Notes: a model not told the origin generated them from the letters alone. Numbered from the stretch's first letter, positions 24,024-32,472 are shown. The stretch is DNA of 62,722 nucleotides from an uncultured Lachnospiraceae bacterium (GCA_946541955.1 CAMNJZ010000002.1:1-62722); one strand, 5' to 3'. Translations and numbers: made by a program.

Positions 24024-25262
24024 ATGGCATCAGATTTAGAACTTCATCAGCAGTTGGACCGTTCTCTTCCTGTCGCTCCCCTGGGCCTGATCGTACTGCC
24101 CTCCGCCCGTAAGCTGGGCGAGGAGGTCAACGCCTATATTTCCAGGTTCCGGGACGATGATCTGAACAAGATCATGAAAAGCAGCTCACCTGCTTTTGAC
24201 GATTATTATCAGAGCGACTATCGGATCAAAGTCAATCTGGAACGTTATGAGACCGGTGAAGGACACGCCGTGATCCAGGATACCTGCCGCGGCAAGGATC
24301 TGTTCATTCTCTGTGATGTGACCAATCATTCCATCACCTACCAGATGAACGGATTTACAAACCATATGTCCCCGGATGATCATTTTCAGGACCTTAAGCG
24401 CATCATCTCCGCCATCAGCGGCCACGCCAGACGGATCTCCGTCATCATGCCCTTCCTCTATGAGGGCCGTCAGCACCACAAGAGCGGGCGGGAATCCCTG
24501 GATGCGGCCATCATGCTTAAGGAACTCTATGATCTCAGAATCGACAATTTCATCACCTTCGACGCCCACGATCCCAGGATCCAGAGCGTCGTGCCCATCA
24601 AGGACTTCAGTAACTTTACGACGCCCTATCAGTTTCTGCACGCCCTGATCGATTCCTTCCCGGATCTGATCGTGGACAGGGAGCATACCGTCGTCATCAG
24701 CCCTGATGAAGGCGCCACCAGCCGTGCGGTCTATTTCGCAGACGTGATCGGCGCAGACATGGGCATGTTCTACAAGCGCCGTGATTACACCAAGATCGTA
24801 GGCGGCAAGAACCCCATCGTGGCCCATCAGTTCCTGGGCACGGATCTGAACGGCAAGGACGCCATCGTCATCGACGACATGATCTCCACCGGCGGCTCCA
24901 TCCTGGATACTTCCCGACAGCTCAAGGAAAAGATGCACGCCAGGCGCGTTTTCATCTGCACCACCTTCGGCCTCTTCAACGACGGTCTTTCCAAGTTCGA
25001 CGACGCCTATGAAAAGGGATATTTCGACAAGGTCGTCACCACCAATCTGACCTATCAGCCTGAGGATCTCCCGGGCCGTCCCTGGTTCGCCCAGGCCAAC
25101 ATGAGCAAGTATCTGGCTACCATCATCGACTTTGTCAACCATGATGCGTCCATCACCAATGTATCGACCTCCACGGAGAAGATCCACGAGCTCCTGGACA
25201 AATACAATCAGAAAGAACAGAACGAATTCGAGAAGATGCAGATCCACCAGACCCAGTTCTGA
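24024..25262 (+). CDS. prs: Ribose-phosphate pyrophosphokinase, long form
   Basis: Makes PRPP from ribose 5-phosphate and ATP for nucleotide, histidine and tryptophan synthesis. The PRPP-binding loop is VIDDMISTGGSILD, and the flexible and regulatory segments ISVIMPFLYEGRQHHKSGRESLDAAIMLKEL and VISPDEGATSRAVYFA align with the family. The usual (S/A)RQDR motif is replaced by EGRQHHKSGRE. At 412 residues it is about 100 longer than standard Prs, with extra N-terminal and C-terminal parts; such long forms occur in Clostridia. AAGGAGACACC precedes the ATG. It is divergent from der and has its own promoter and terminator. Confidence 0.9.
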   Translation: MASDLELHQQLDRSLPVAPLGLIVLPSARKLGEEVNAYISRFRDDDLNKIMKSSSPAFDDYYQSDYRIKVNLERYETGEGHAVIQDTCRGKDLFILCDVTNHSITYQMNGFTNHMSPDDHFQDLKRIISAISGHARRISVIMPFLYEGRQHHKSGRESLDAAIMLKELYDLRIDNFITFDAHDPRIQSVVPIKDFSNFTTPYQFLHALIDSFPDLIVDREHTVVISPDEGATSRAVYFADVIGADMGMFYKRRDYTKIVGGKNPIVAHQFLGTDLNGKDAIVIDDMISTGGSILDTSRQLKEKMHARRVFICTTFGLFNDGLSKFDDAYEKGYFDKVVTTNLTYQPEDLPGRPWFAQANMSKYLATIIDFVNHDASITNVSTSTEKIHELLDKYNQKEQNEFEKMQIHQTQF

Positions 25263-25268
25263 TCCTGC

Positions 25269-25682
25269 TCACTCTCCCAGACGGAAGGCATCCCTGATCC
25301 AGCGGATGCCTTCTTTTTGATTGAAGCACAGGGCTCCGGATCCTGCCATAGCTTCCTGGTATAAAGCATCCTCGGAAATGGCGACCACGTCAAAGCGGAT
25401 CTTTGTCTGGTCCGAAAGGCCAAACCGTACCAGGTAATAGGAGGCGGCCTGGATGATCCGCCTTCTTTTCTGCCAGGTGACCGCCTCCTCGGGGCAGCCC
25501 TGGTCCAGAGACCGTCTGTATTTCACCTCCGTAAAGACCAGGGTTCCGTCCTTTTCCCGGCAGACAATATCGATTTCCCCCGTCCTGGACCTGAAATTTC
25601 TGTGCAGGACCCGAAGGCCCCGCTCTTCCAGAAAGCGGCAGGCCAGGTCCTCCATTTCTCCGCCCTTTTTTCTTTTATTCAT
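25269..25682 (-). CDS. UPF0102/YraN-family endonuclease-like protein
   Basis: A small protein with a restriction-endonuclease-like fold. Family marks are GEMEDLACRFLEERGLRVLHRNFRSRTGEIDIVCREKDGTLVFTEVKYR (the E-x-D and E-V-K catalytic-type residues) and RFDVVAI. The role is not established; it is often found next to rnhB, as here. The start at 25682 has GGAGGAGGGGATTTTACT before it; the longer frame has none. Its last coding bases hold the terminator of the convergent PRPP synthetase gene. Confidence 0.9.
   Translation of the reverse strand: MNKRKKGGEMEDLACRFLEERGLRVLHRNFRSRTGEIDIVCREKDGTLVFTEVKYRRSLDQGCPEEAVTWQKRRRIIQAASYYLVRFGLSDQTKIRFDVVAISEDALYQEAMAGSGALCFNQKEGIRWIRDAFRLGE
25284..25318 (+). 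terminator. Intrinsic terminator of the PRPP synthetase gene
   Basis: Plus-strand stem GAAGGCATCC/GGATGCCTTC (10 bp, loop of 10) followed by TTTTT. It lies wholly inside the 3' coding end of the convergent yraN-like gene. Confidence 0.87.
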
Positions 25683-25731
25683 AGTAAAATCCCCTCCTCC
25701 TTGCGCCTGTTCGATTTTTTGAGACACGCAC

Positions 25732-25765
25732 AAAAAGACCGCCAAAGCGGTTTTTTGCGGTCTTT
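25732..25765 (-). terminator. Intrinsic terminator after rnhB
   Basis: Minus-strand stem AAAGACCGC/GCGGTCTTT (9 bp) followed by TTGTGC, between rnhB and the yraN-like gene. The rest of 25683-25853 shows nothing else. Confidence 0.8.
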
Positions 25766-25853
25766 ATGCTGCTTTGTCTTTATGCTGGGATTGAACCGCC
25801 CGGGAAAGAAAGGGGGCGGCAGGCCGGAAAGGGCCTCCTTGAAAAGTCAAAAA

Positions 25854-26504
25854 TCAGATGAAATGTGTGATAAAGGTCCTGCGGTGGGCCGGACAGGGAC
25901 CATAGGCCGCAAGGGCCTCTGTATGCTGCTTTGTGCCATAGCCCTTGTGCTTTGCAAAGCCGTACTGGGGATATTGTCTGTCCAGGTCCTCCATATACCG
26001 GTCCCTGGTCACCTTGGCCAGGATGCTGGCCGCCGCAATGGAGATGCATTTGGCGTCTCCCTTGACCACAGGCACCTGGGGGATGCTGATCCCGGGGATG
26101 GTGACGGCGTCGTTGACCAGGACCGCCGGCTTCAGGCCAAGGCCCTCCACCGCAAGCCGCATGGCTTCATAGGTGGCCTGGAGAATGTTGATCTCGTCGA
26201 TCCGCTCCGGCGGCACCATGACCACCTTCCAGGCCAGGGCCTCTTCCCGGATCTGGTCATACAGCATATCCCTCTTTTTGGGACTCAGCTTCTTGGAATC
26301 GTTCAGATAGAGCAGGTCGTGGTCTGCAGGCAGGATCACGGCGCCCGCCGCCACAGGGCCTGCCAGAGGGCCCCTGCCGGCTTCGTCAATGCCGCAGATC
26401 AGGCCGCCGGCGGCCAGGTCTCCTGCGGCCTCCAGCTCGAAGCGCCGCATCCCGGCCACTCTTATTTTCTCTTCTTCCAGCTTGATCCGCTGCTTTTCTG
26501 TCAT
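25854..26504 (-). CDS. rnhB: Ribonuclease HII
   Basis: Removes RNA from RNA-DNA hybrids and single ribonucleotides from DNA. Catalytic acidic residues are seen in GLICGIDEAGRGPLAGPVAAGAVIL (D-E) and in VLVNDAVTIPG, with SIAAASILAKVTRDRYM as the further family motif. The N-terminal helical extension (EKQRIKLEEEKIRVAGM) is the Clostridia type. The start at 26504 is preferred because GGAGG lies seven bases before it; the ATG six bases upstream would overlap that site. It follows lepB by 22 bases. Confidence 0.95.
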   Translation of the reverse strand: MTEKQRIKLEEEKIRVAGMRRFELEAAGDLAAGGLICGIDEAGRGPLAGPVAAGAVILPADHDLLYLNDSKKLSPKKRDMLYDQIREEALAWKVVMVPPERIDEINILQATYEAMRLAVEGLGLKPAVLVNDAVTIPGISIPQVPVVKGDAKCISIAAASILAKVTRDRYMEDLDRQYPQYGFAKHKGYGTKQHTEALAAYGPCPAHRRTFITHFI

Positions 26505-26526
26505 ATCCATTCCTCCGGAAAACAGA

Positions 26527-27084
26527 TCATTTGCCCACCGGGCCGATGCCGGACAAGGGCCAGATTCTGAAGATGGTCCTGCCTATGATATCGCTGCGCT
26601 TGATATTGCCGACATCACTGTAGCGGCTGTCCTTGGACACGCCTCTGTTATCGCCCAGGCAGAAATACTCATCCTCGCCCAGTACGATCTCCTCGGCAGC
26701 CAGGCCGGCGTACTCAATGGGCTCGCTTCCGTAGTTCTCCTCCAGGATCTCTCCGTCGATCCAGATATTTCCATCGTCGTCGATATAGACCGTTTCGCCC
26801 GGAAGACCGATGATCCGCTTGATATAGTAGGTCTTTTCTTCATATTCATAAGGAAATACGATGATCTCGAACCGCTCCGGTTCCCGGAAGCGGTAGGTCA
26901 CCTTATCCGCGATCAGATTGTCTCCGTTTTCCAGGGTGGGCACCATGGAAGTCCCATGGACGACGGTCCTTTGTCCCACGAATTTCACCAGCAGCAGGGC
27001 AATGATGAAAATCATGGCAAAATATGCGATATAGCCCAGAATCAGGGAAAATATACTCTGTCTTTTTTCTTCCATTGTCTTCAT
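26527..27084 (-). CDS. lepB: Type I signal peptidase
   Basis: Cleaves signal peptides from exported proteins at the outer membrane face. One N-terminal membrane helix (about residues 13-35) is followed by the catalytic serine in HGTSMVPTLENGD and the lysine in YYIKRIIGLPGE, then GDEYFCLGDNR-type box EDEYFCLGDNRGVSKDSR. The 185-residue length is typical. The second ATG (27075) is better spaced from AAAGGA than the first. It lies in the rbgA-lepB-rnhB order that is standard in Firmicutes. Confidence 0.95.
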   Translation of the reverse strand: MKTMEEKRQSIFSLILGYIAYFAMIFIIALLLVKFVGQRTVVHGTSMVPTLENGDNLIADKVTYRFREPERFEIIVFPYEYEEKTYYIKRIIGLPGETVYIDDDGNIWIDGEILEENYGSEPIEYAGLAAEEIVLGEDEYFCLGDNRGVSKDSRYSDVGNIKRSDIIGRTIFRIWPLSGIGPVGK

Positions 27085-27152
27085 TTCCTTTCAGGCCTGC
27101 CTTCTTTTCCGGGAGGCGTCCGGTAACAGTTTACAACAATTCAGCCGCGCTG

Positions 27153-28034
27153 TCAGTTGTTTCCTTCTGTTAATGTGGGCGGGCTCTCCAGAGACAGCCT
27201 TCCCATCTTTCCGTTCTTGAAATCGTCCAGCAGCATTCTGGAGGTCCGGAGCAGGTCCGGCTCTCCTCCCTTGAGCAGGAGATTTCTGCTCAGGGCGATC
27301 CGCTCCAGAAGAAGGGGCATGGAAAGATCCTTTTCATAGACCTCGCCCTCCCTGGCGTATTTGCCCTGGATCACATCCGGATATTCCCTCTGCAGATAGG
27401 AAAGAAGGTAGAGCGAGAGCTCATTCAGATCCAGGATCTCTTCCCGGATGGCGGAAACCAGGGCCAGACGGATGCCGACCTCCTGGTCCTCAAACTTGGG
27501 CCAGAGAATGCCGGGAGTATCCAGCAGATCCAGGTTTTTGTTCAGGCGGATCCACTGCTTGCCCTTGGTCACGCCGGGCTTGTTGCCGGTCTTGGCGCTG
27601 GCCTTGCCCGCAAAGCTGTTGATAAAGGTGGATTTGCCCACATTGGGGATGCCTGCGACCATGGCCCGCAGGGGTCTTCCGATGATGCCCCGCTTTCTGT
27701 CCCTTTCGAGCTTGGCCGCGCAGGCCTTCTCTACGATCTTTTTGATCTGCTCGTTGGCCTTCCGGGTCCTGGCGTCCAGGTCGATCACCAGAAAGCCCTG
27801 GGATTCATAATATTTCCGGAACTGGGCCGTGCGGTCGGGATCCGCCAGATCCGCCTTGCCCAGCAGAAGGATCCTGGACTTGCCGGCTGCCAGCTCATCG
27901 ATGTCAGGATTGCGGCTGCTGATGGGGATCCTGGCGTCGGCCAGTTCAATGACCAGATCCACCAGCTTTATATTCTCCTGCATCATACGGCGCGCTTTTG
28001 TCATATGTCCGGGATACCACTGATATTCCGCCAT
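27153..28034 (-). CDS. rbgA: Ribosome biogenesis GTPase RbgA (YlqF)
   Basis: Circularly permuted GTPase needed for late 50S assembly. The G motifs occur in permuted order: LLGKADLADP (G4) first, then GIPNVGKSTFINSFAGK (G1), GVTKGKQW (G2), and DTPGILWPKF (G3). The N-terminal YQWYPGHMTKARR and the C-terminal ANTAR-like region are typical. It is 293 residues with GGAGGTAATAC ahead of the start, and follows rplS with a hairpin between. Confidence 0.94.
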   Translation of the reverse strand: MAEYQWYPGHMTKARRMMQENIKLVDLVIELADARIPISSRNPDIDELAAGKSRILLLGKADLADPDRTAQFRKYYESQGFLVIDLDARTRKANEQIKKIVEKACAAKLERDRKRGIIGRPLRAMVAGIPNVGKSTFINSFAGKASAKTGNKPGVTKGKQWIRLNKNLDLLDTPGILWPKFEDQEVGIRLALVSAIREEILDLNELSLYLLSYLQREYPDVIQGKYAREGEVYEKDLSMPLLLERIALSRNLLLKGGEPDLLRTSRMLLDDFKNGKMGRLSLESPPTLTEGNN

Positions 28035-28050
28035 GTATTACCTCCATCTG

Positions 28051-28082
28051 TTACAAAGGCCGCACCATTGCGGTGCGGCCTT
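28051..28082 (-). terminator. Hairpin after rplS, probable terminator
   Basis: Minus-strand stem AAGGCCGCACC/GGTGCGGCCTT (11 bp, loop of 5) followed by a weak TTTGTAAC. It may reduce, not block, readthrough into rbgA. Confidence 0.6.
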
Positions 28083-28097
28083 CGGCTTTCCATATAC

Positions 28098-28451
28098 TTA
28101 TCTTGCGTTCTTGGCTTTGACTCTTGCTTTCTTTCCGCTCAGGCCGCGAAGGTAGTTCAGCTTTGCTCTTCTGACTTTACCTTCTCTGACTACGGTAACG
28201 CCTTCAACGTTGGGAGAGTGAAGGGGCCATGTCTTCTCGACGCCGATACCGCTGGATTCCTTGCGGACTGTGAAAGTGGTTCTTGCACCGCCGCCCTGGA
28301 TCTTCATGACTGTGCCTTCGAAGATCTGGATTCTTTCGCGGTTGCCTTCCTTGATTCTGTTGGCAACACGAACGGTGTCACCGACATTGAACTTGGGTGC
28401 TTCAGCCTTCAGCTGCTCTTTCTCGAGCTCCTTGATGATTTCGTAGTTCAT
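28098..28451 (-). CDS. rplS: 50S ribosomal protein L19
   Basis: A 117-residue ribosomal protein at the 30S-50S interface. The core [44 protein letters not shown] and [31 protein letters not shown] are diagnostic. AAGGAGATATATAA precedes the ATG. A structured 5' leader of about 140 bases separates it from trmD, consistent with separate control. Confidence 0.98.
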   Translation of the reverse strand: MNYEIIKELEKEQLKAEAPKFNVGDTVRVANRIKEGNRERIQIFEGTVMKIQGGGARTTFTVRKESSGIGVEKTWPLHSPNVEGVTVVREGKVRRAKLNYLRGLSGKKARVKAKNAR

Positions 28452-28590
28452 TTATATATCTCCTTCTATTACTGGATGTTCTTGCCGCGGGGCTGCTCTC
28501 ATCTTCCCTTGGGAAATCACAGCCGTCTCATAACGGCAGCGGACCACCTCTGATTATGTGACGGAACCATGCCATCACTAACGCAACGCG
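28452..28590 (-). promoter_or_regulatory. Structured rplS leader, candidate L19 autoregulatory RNA
   Basis: The minus-strand leader can fold with an outer stem TCACA/TGTGA (28561-28557 with 28521-28517) closing on an inner hairpin GCCGT-TATGAG-ACGGC (28537-28522). A separate TTCCC/GGGAA hairpin (28504-28515) follows. L19 leaders that bind the protein are known in Firmicutes. I identify this by position and pairing only; a covariance search was not possible. Confidence 0.4.
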
Positions 28591-28596
28591 AATATT

Positions 28597-29370
28597 CTAA
28601 CACAGGCCCTCGTCTGATTCAAGCCTTTTTTTCCTGCGTTTTTTCTTTATGGGCCTTCCGTCCGGTCCAAGGTCAGGATGCGCCTCCATAAAGGCATCGT
28701 AAAGGTCCGGCCGCCTCTCTCTGGTCCTTTGCAGGGACTGCTCCAGCCTCCAGGCGTCCACCTTTGCGTGGTCGCCCGATAAAAGGACCTGGGGAACCTG
28801 CCTGTCATGCCAGATCTCTGGCCTGGAATACTGGGGATACTCCAAAAGGCCGTTCATAAAGGAATCTGTCTCTCCGGAATCATGGTTTCCCAGAACGCCC
28901 TCCACCATGCGGGAGACGGCGTCGATCAGGACCATGGCCGGAAGCTCTCCGCCGGTCAGGACATAGTCGCCTATGGAGACCTGGTCGGTCACGATCTCCT
29001 CCAGGACCCTCTCGTCGATCCCCTCGTAGTGGCCGCAGAGGAGGATCAGGTCTTCCTCCTTTGCCAGGTCCCTGGCCATGGCCTGGTCAAAGACCCTGCC
29101 CACCGGCGTCATATAGACCACCCTGGCCTTCTTTTCCAGCCGGTCCTGGATGCTCTTCCAGGCGTCATAGACAGGCTGGACCTGCATGAGCATGCCGGCG
29201 CCGCCGCCGTAGGTATAGTCGTCCACCTTCTTGTGCCTGTCCAGGGTATAGTCCCGGATATTGACCGCTTCCACGGACAAAAGGCCCTTTTCCATGGCCC
29301 TGGCCAGAATGCTTGTGTTGACGCCCTGCAGGATCATTTCCGGGAACAGGGTCAGAACATGAAAATGCAT
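28597..29370 (-). CDS. trmD: tRNA (guanine37-N1)-methyltransferase
   Basis: Adds the m1G37 mark that prevents frameshifting. The SPOUT knot is visible in LLCGHYEGIDERVLEEIVTDQVSIGDYVLTGGELPAMVLIDAVSRMV, with MHFHVLTLFPEM at the start and YTYGGGAGMLMQVQPVYDA. It has 257 residues with a basic tail (KKKRRKKR). It follows rimM and precedes rplS. Confidence 0.97.
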   Translation of the reverse strand: MHFHVLTLFPEMILQGVNTSILARAMEKGLLSVEAVNIRDYTLDRHKKVDDYTYGGGAGMLMQVQPVYDAWKSIQDRLEKKARVVYMTPVGRVFDQAMARDLAKEEDLILLCGHYEGIDERVLEEIVTDQVSIGDYVLTGGELPAMVLIDAVSRMVEGVLGNHDSGETDSFMNGLLEYPQYSRPEIWHDRQVPQVLLSGDHAKVDAWRLEQSLQRTRERRPDLYDAFMEAHPDLGPDGRPIKKKRRKKRLESDEGLC

Positions 29371-29390
29371 TTTTTCCTTTTCCTTTTATG

Positions 29391-29412
29391 CAAAAGCCCC
29401 TCTGGAGAGGGC
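29391..29412 (-). terminator. Weak terminator-like hairpin between rimM and trmD
   Basis: Minus-strand GCCCTCT/AGAGGGGC stem with one bulged base, followed by TTTTG. It is imperfect and may not stop transcription. Confidence 0.45.
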
Positions 29413-29430
29413 GCAGCCGCTTTTAGTTCC

Positions 29431-29952
29431 TTAGAGGTCCTCCAGGCCGGGCATGATCCATACCCGGACAAAGCCCTCCTCCAGGTTCACTTCCTTGATG
29501 CACTGCTCGATCACGGGGATCAGAAGCTCTCCGCCGTCTGTCTTTTCCACGACGTATACATCATTTGCGCCGGTCATGAGGACATCCCGGAGGATTCCCA
29601 CCGGCCTGTCTTCTTCTCCCTCCCGGGTCACCACCCGGAGTCCGATCAGATCGGGGATATAGTATTCCCCCTCCTCCAGAGGCAGGGCATCCTTTCTGTC
29701 GATCAGAATGGACGTGCCTCTGAGTCTTTCCACGTCCTCGATCCGGTCCATGCCCTCAAAGCCCAGGATCACAAGCTTCTTAAAGAACTTGACGCTCCTG
29801 ATTTTTGCCTTCCTTCTGATTTTCCCCTTTTCCAGGGTCACTTCCTCCAGATCCAGAAAGCGTTCCGGATTGTCGGTGGTGGGGAAGACCTTGACCTCCC
29901 CTTTCAGTCCATGGGTCGAAGTAATGATCCCAACCTGAAATTCCTCTACCAT
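29431..29952 (-). CDS. rimM: Ribosome maturation factor RimM
   Basis: Helps 30S maturation by binding ribosomal protein S19. The N-terminal barrel reads QVGIITSTHGLKGEVKVFPTTDNPERF, and the C-terminal PRC-barrel has EEGEYYIPDLIGLRVV and GANDVYVVEKTDGGELLIPVIEQCIKEVN. It has 173 residues with GGAGGAAAC ahead of the ATG. A strong terminator separates it from khpA. Confidence 0.94.
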   Translation of the reverse strand: MVEEFQVGIITSTHGLKGEVKVFPTTDNPERFLDLEEVTLEKGKIRRKAKIRSVKFFKKLVILGFEGMDRIEDVERLRGTSILIDRKDALPLEEGEYYIPDLIGLRVVTREGEEDRPVGILRDVLMTGANDVYVVEKTDGGELLIPVIEQCIKEVNLEEGFVRVWIMPGLEDL

Positions 29953-29994
29953 GTTTCCTCCCGGGCGCCCATCCCTTTGGACCGGGCCCTGTAT

Positions 29995-30025
29995 AAAAAA
30001 AGAACGGCAGCGAAAGGCTGCCGTT
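29995..30025 (-). terminator. Intrinsic terminator after khpA
   Basis: Minus-strand stem AACGGCAGC/GCTGCCGTT (9 bp) followed by CTTTTTTT. It ends the ylxM-ffh-rpsP-khpA transcript. Confidence 0.88.
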
Positions 30026-30050
30026 GTCGATTTTCAGGGTTTAAATACCG

Positions 30051-30278
30051 TTAATCAATATCTACGTCCACTCTCAAATCTTCCTTGGAAGAAGCCGCCT
30101 TCACAACAGACCGGATCGCTTTGGCGATCCTGCCCTGTTTTCCGATTACTTTTCCCATATCAGAAGGAGCGACATGCAGCTGGATCCTGATATTTTTTCC
30201 CTCTTTCTTCTCGGTCACAACGACCTCGTCCGGATGGTCTACAAGAGCCTTCGCAATGACTTCCACTAATTCTTTCAT
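30051..30278 (-). CDS. khpA: KH-domain RNA-binding protein KhpA
   Basis: A 75-residue single KH domain protein that works with KhpB in RNA binding and influences cell division in Gram-positive bacteria. MKELVEVIAKALVDHPDEVVV opens the protein, and the KH motif is VIGKQGRIAKAIRSVV with the G-K-Q-G loop. It sits between rpsP and the rimM-trmD genes as in most Firmicutes. Confidence 0.93.
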   Translation of the reverse strand: MKELVEVIAKALVDHPDEVVVTEKKEGKNIRIQLHVAPSDMGKVIGKQGRIAKAIRSVVKAASSKEDLRVDVDID

Positions 30279-30323
30279 TTGATTGATTTTCCTTCCGATA
30301 GTCAGGTCAGAACTGGAAACAGA

Positions 30324-30563
30324 TTATTTGATGCCTGCCTGTTTGAACAGTCTGCGGACTACAGTTGTAGGCTGAGCGCCGTTAGCCAGCCATTTTTTAG
30401 CTTCCTCAACGTCAACGACAACAGTGCTGGGATCCGTGTTGGGATCATAGGTGCCGATGGTGGCAATAGCGCGGCCGCTGCGGGGAGTAGCTGCATCTGC
30501 AACAACGATTCTGTAAAGCGGGACCTTCTTCTCACCGATTCTTGTTAATCTGATCTTGACCAT
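30324..30563 (-). CDS. rpsP: 30S ribosomal protein S16
   Basis: A 79-residue ribosomal protein. MVKIRLTRIGEKKVPLYRIVVADAATPRSGRAIATIGTYDP is diagnostic. AAGGAGGAAAAA precedes the ATG. In the 108-base gap after ffh there is a CGGAAGC/GCTTCCG hairpin without a T tract, more like a processing site than a terminator. Confidence 0.97.
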   Translation of the reverse strand: MVKIRLTRIGEKKVPLYRIVVADAATPRSGRAIATIGTYDPNTDPSTVVVDVEEAKKWLANGAQPTTVVRRLFKQAGIK

Positions 30564-30671
30564 TTTTTCCTCCTTAACTAAACGCTTTGGTTCATTATCA
30601 AATCTTGTAATGTATTCAGACGGAAGCGCTGCTTCCGGATCTGTCTTTTCCTCCGGCTTTTTCTTCCTGGA

Positions 30672-32051
30672 TCAGAAGGGGAAGCCGCCTCCCTTTCTGC
30701 CGCCGAACATGTTCATCATGTTGCCCATGCCGCGGCCGCGTCTGCCCTTGGGCATCTGCTTCATCATTTTCTGCATCTGGGTGAACTGCTTGATAAAGCG
30801 GTTCACGTCTGCAATGGAGTTGCCCGATCCCTTGGCGATTCTGAACTTCCTCTGGGGGGTCAGGAGCTTGGGATTGGCTCTTTCTTCGGGCGTCATGCTC
30901 AGGATGATGGCTTCGGTCCTCTTGAGCTTCTTCTCATCGATGGCCCCTTCCAGATCCGCCTTGTTCATGCCAAGGCCCGGAAGCATGCCCAGGATCGAGG
31001 AAAGACCGCCCATCTTCTGCATCTGCCGCATGGATTCCATGTAGTCGTTGAAGTCGAACTTGCCCTTTTTCAGGCGGGAAGCCATGTCTCTGGTCTTCTC
31101 TTCGTCTTCCTTCTCCAGACTTTCCTGGGCCTTATCGATCAGGGTCAGCACGTCGCCCATGCCCAGGATCCTGCTGGCCATACGGTCGGGATAGAACTGC
31201 TCCAGGTCGGAAAGTTTTTCGCCCATACCACAGTAAAGAATGGGCTTGCCGGTCACAGCCTTGATCGACAAGGCCGCGCCGCCTCTGGTATCGCCGTCCA
31301 TTTTGGTCAGGATCACGCCGTCGACGCCGACCTTCTCATCGAAGGTCTTGGCAACATTTACCGCTTCCTGTCCGGTCATGGCGTCTACCACCAGGATCGT
31401 GCTGGTGACGGGAACCGCCGCCTTGATGTCCGCCAGCTCCTGCATCATGGATTCATCGATCTGCAGACGGCCTGCCGTATCCAGAAAGACAACATTCTCG
31501 CCGTTCTTTGCGGCGTGCTCCATGGCTGCCGCTGCGATCTTTGCAGGCTTCTGGTCGCTGCCCATGGTAAAGACGTCCACGCCGACCTTTTCACCATTGA
31601 CCTGCAGCTGCTTGATAGCCGCGGGCCGGTAAATATCCAGGGCTGCCAGCAGAGGCTTCCTGCCTCTGGACTTCATCTTGCCGGCCAGCTTGGCCGCCGT
31701 TGTGGTCTTACCTGCGCCCTGCAGGCCCACCATCATAATGACGGTGGTCTGGCCGCCGGGAAGGAGCCTGATCTCTGTGGTCTCAGACCCCATCAGGGAA
31801 ATCAGCTCTTCATTGACGATCTTGATGACCATCTGGGCCGGATTCAGACCATTCATGACATCCTCGCCGATCGCCCGCTCCTGGGTGGACTGGACGAACT
31901 GCTTGACGACCTTGAAATTGACGTCCGCTTCCAAAAGCGCCATCTTGACTTCCCGCATGGCGGATTTGACATCCGCCTCGCTCAGCCTGCCTTTGCCGCG
32001 CAGATTCTTAAATATCTGATTCAGTTTATCTGTTAAGCTGTCAAATGCCAT
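30672..32051 (-). CDS. ffh: Signal recognition particle protein Ffh
   Basis: SRP GTPase that binds signal sequences and targets ribosomes to FtsY (encoded at 35 kb). The N domain is followed by the G domain with GLQGAGKTTTAAKLA, DTAGRLQIDESMMQELADI and TKMDGDTRGGAALS. The M domain is methionine-rich and ends with MKQMPKGRRGRGMGNMMNMFGG. It has 459 residues. The start codon follows the ylxM stop directly (TAAATG), indicating translational coupling. Confidence 0.98.
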   Translation of the reverse strand: MAFDSLTDKLNQIFKNLRGKGRLSEADVKSAMREVKMALLEADVNFKVVKQFVQSTQERAIGEDVMNGLNPAQMVIKIVNEELISLMGSETTEIRLLPGGQTTVIMMVGLQGAGKTTTAAKLAGKMKSRGRKPLLAALDIYRPAAIKQLQVNGEKVGVDVFTMGSDQKPAKIAAAAMEHAAKNGENVVFLDTAGRLQIDESMMQELADIKAAVPVTSTILVVDAMTGQEAVNVAKTFDEKVGVDGVILTKMDGDTRGGAALSIKAVTGKPILYCGMGEKLSDLEQFYPDRMASRILGMGDVLTLIDKAQESLEKEDEEKTRDMASRLKKGKFDFNDYMESMRQMQKMGGLSSILGMLPGLGMNKADLEGAIDEKKLKRTEAIILSMTPEERANPKLLTPQRKFRIAKGSGNSIADVNRFIKQFTQMQKMMKQMPKGRRGRGMGNMMNMFGGRKGGGFPF

Positions 32052-32393
32052 TTATTCCAGATCCTTTTTGATTTTCTCAGCCTGCTGGCGGATCCCCTTC
32101 CGAAGAGCCTCTAGGTCCAGGTCTTTTTCAGCCAGCGCTTCGAGTTTCTCTGCATCGTCTCGTATGGTCTCGAACCGCCGGATCATTCCCAGCAGCTCTT
32201 CATACTTCTGCATCTGGGCCGTACAGCGCCGGATCAGGTCGTGCACCGCCTGCCGGCTGATGCCCTCCGCTTCGGCGATCTCATTCAGGGACAGGTCGTC
32301 ATAGACCAGCCGCTGGTAGATCTTCTGCTGGTGGCCTGTCAGAAGCGGCCCGTAGAAATCATACAGCAGGCCCTGCTCAACAATCTTCTCCAT
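32052..32393 (-). CDS. ylxM: YlxM-family SRP-associated helix-turn-helix protein
   Basis: A UPF0122 protein of 113 residues with a sigma-70 region 4-like fold: YDFYGPLLTGHQQKIYQRLVYDDLSLNEIAEAEGISRQAVHDLIRR. YlxM interacts with SRP in some Gram-positive bacteria. The frame is open further upstream, but the promoter at 32501-32473 lies inside that extension, so the start MEKIVEQG at 32393 is chosen. It is coupled to ffh. Confidence 0.9.
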   Translation of the reverse strand: MEKIVEQGLLYDFYGPLLTGHQQKIYQRLVYDDLSLNEIAEAEGISRQAVHDLIRRCTAQMQKYEELLGMIRRFETIRDDAEKLEALAEKDLDLEALRKGIRQQAEKIKKDLE

Positions 32394-32433
32394 CGTCTCT
32401 AACCCAGGCCTGCCGGGCCTTTTTGTCACAGCC

Positions 32434-32469
32434 AAAACAAAACAGGCTGGAAGTAATCCTCCAACCTGT
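32434..32469 (-). terminator. Terminator-like hairpin at the 5' end of the ylxM-ffh message
   Basis: Minus-strand ACAGGTTGGA/TCCAGCCTGT (10 bp with one G-U) followed by TTTGTTTT. It begins within about ten bases of the expected transcription start of the strong promoter just upstream. It could end the message from the GH25-like gene, attenuate ylxM-ffh, or stabilise its 5' end. Confidence 0.5.
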
Positions 32470-32472
32470 CCT

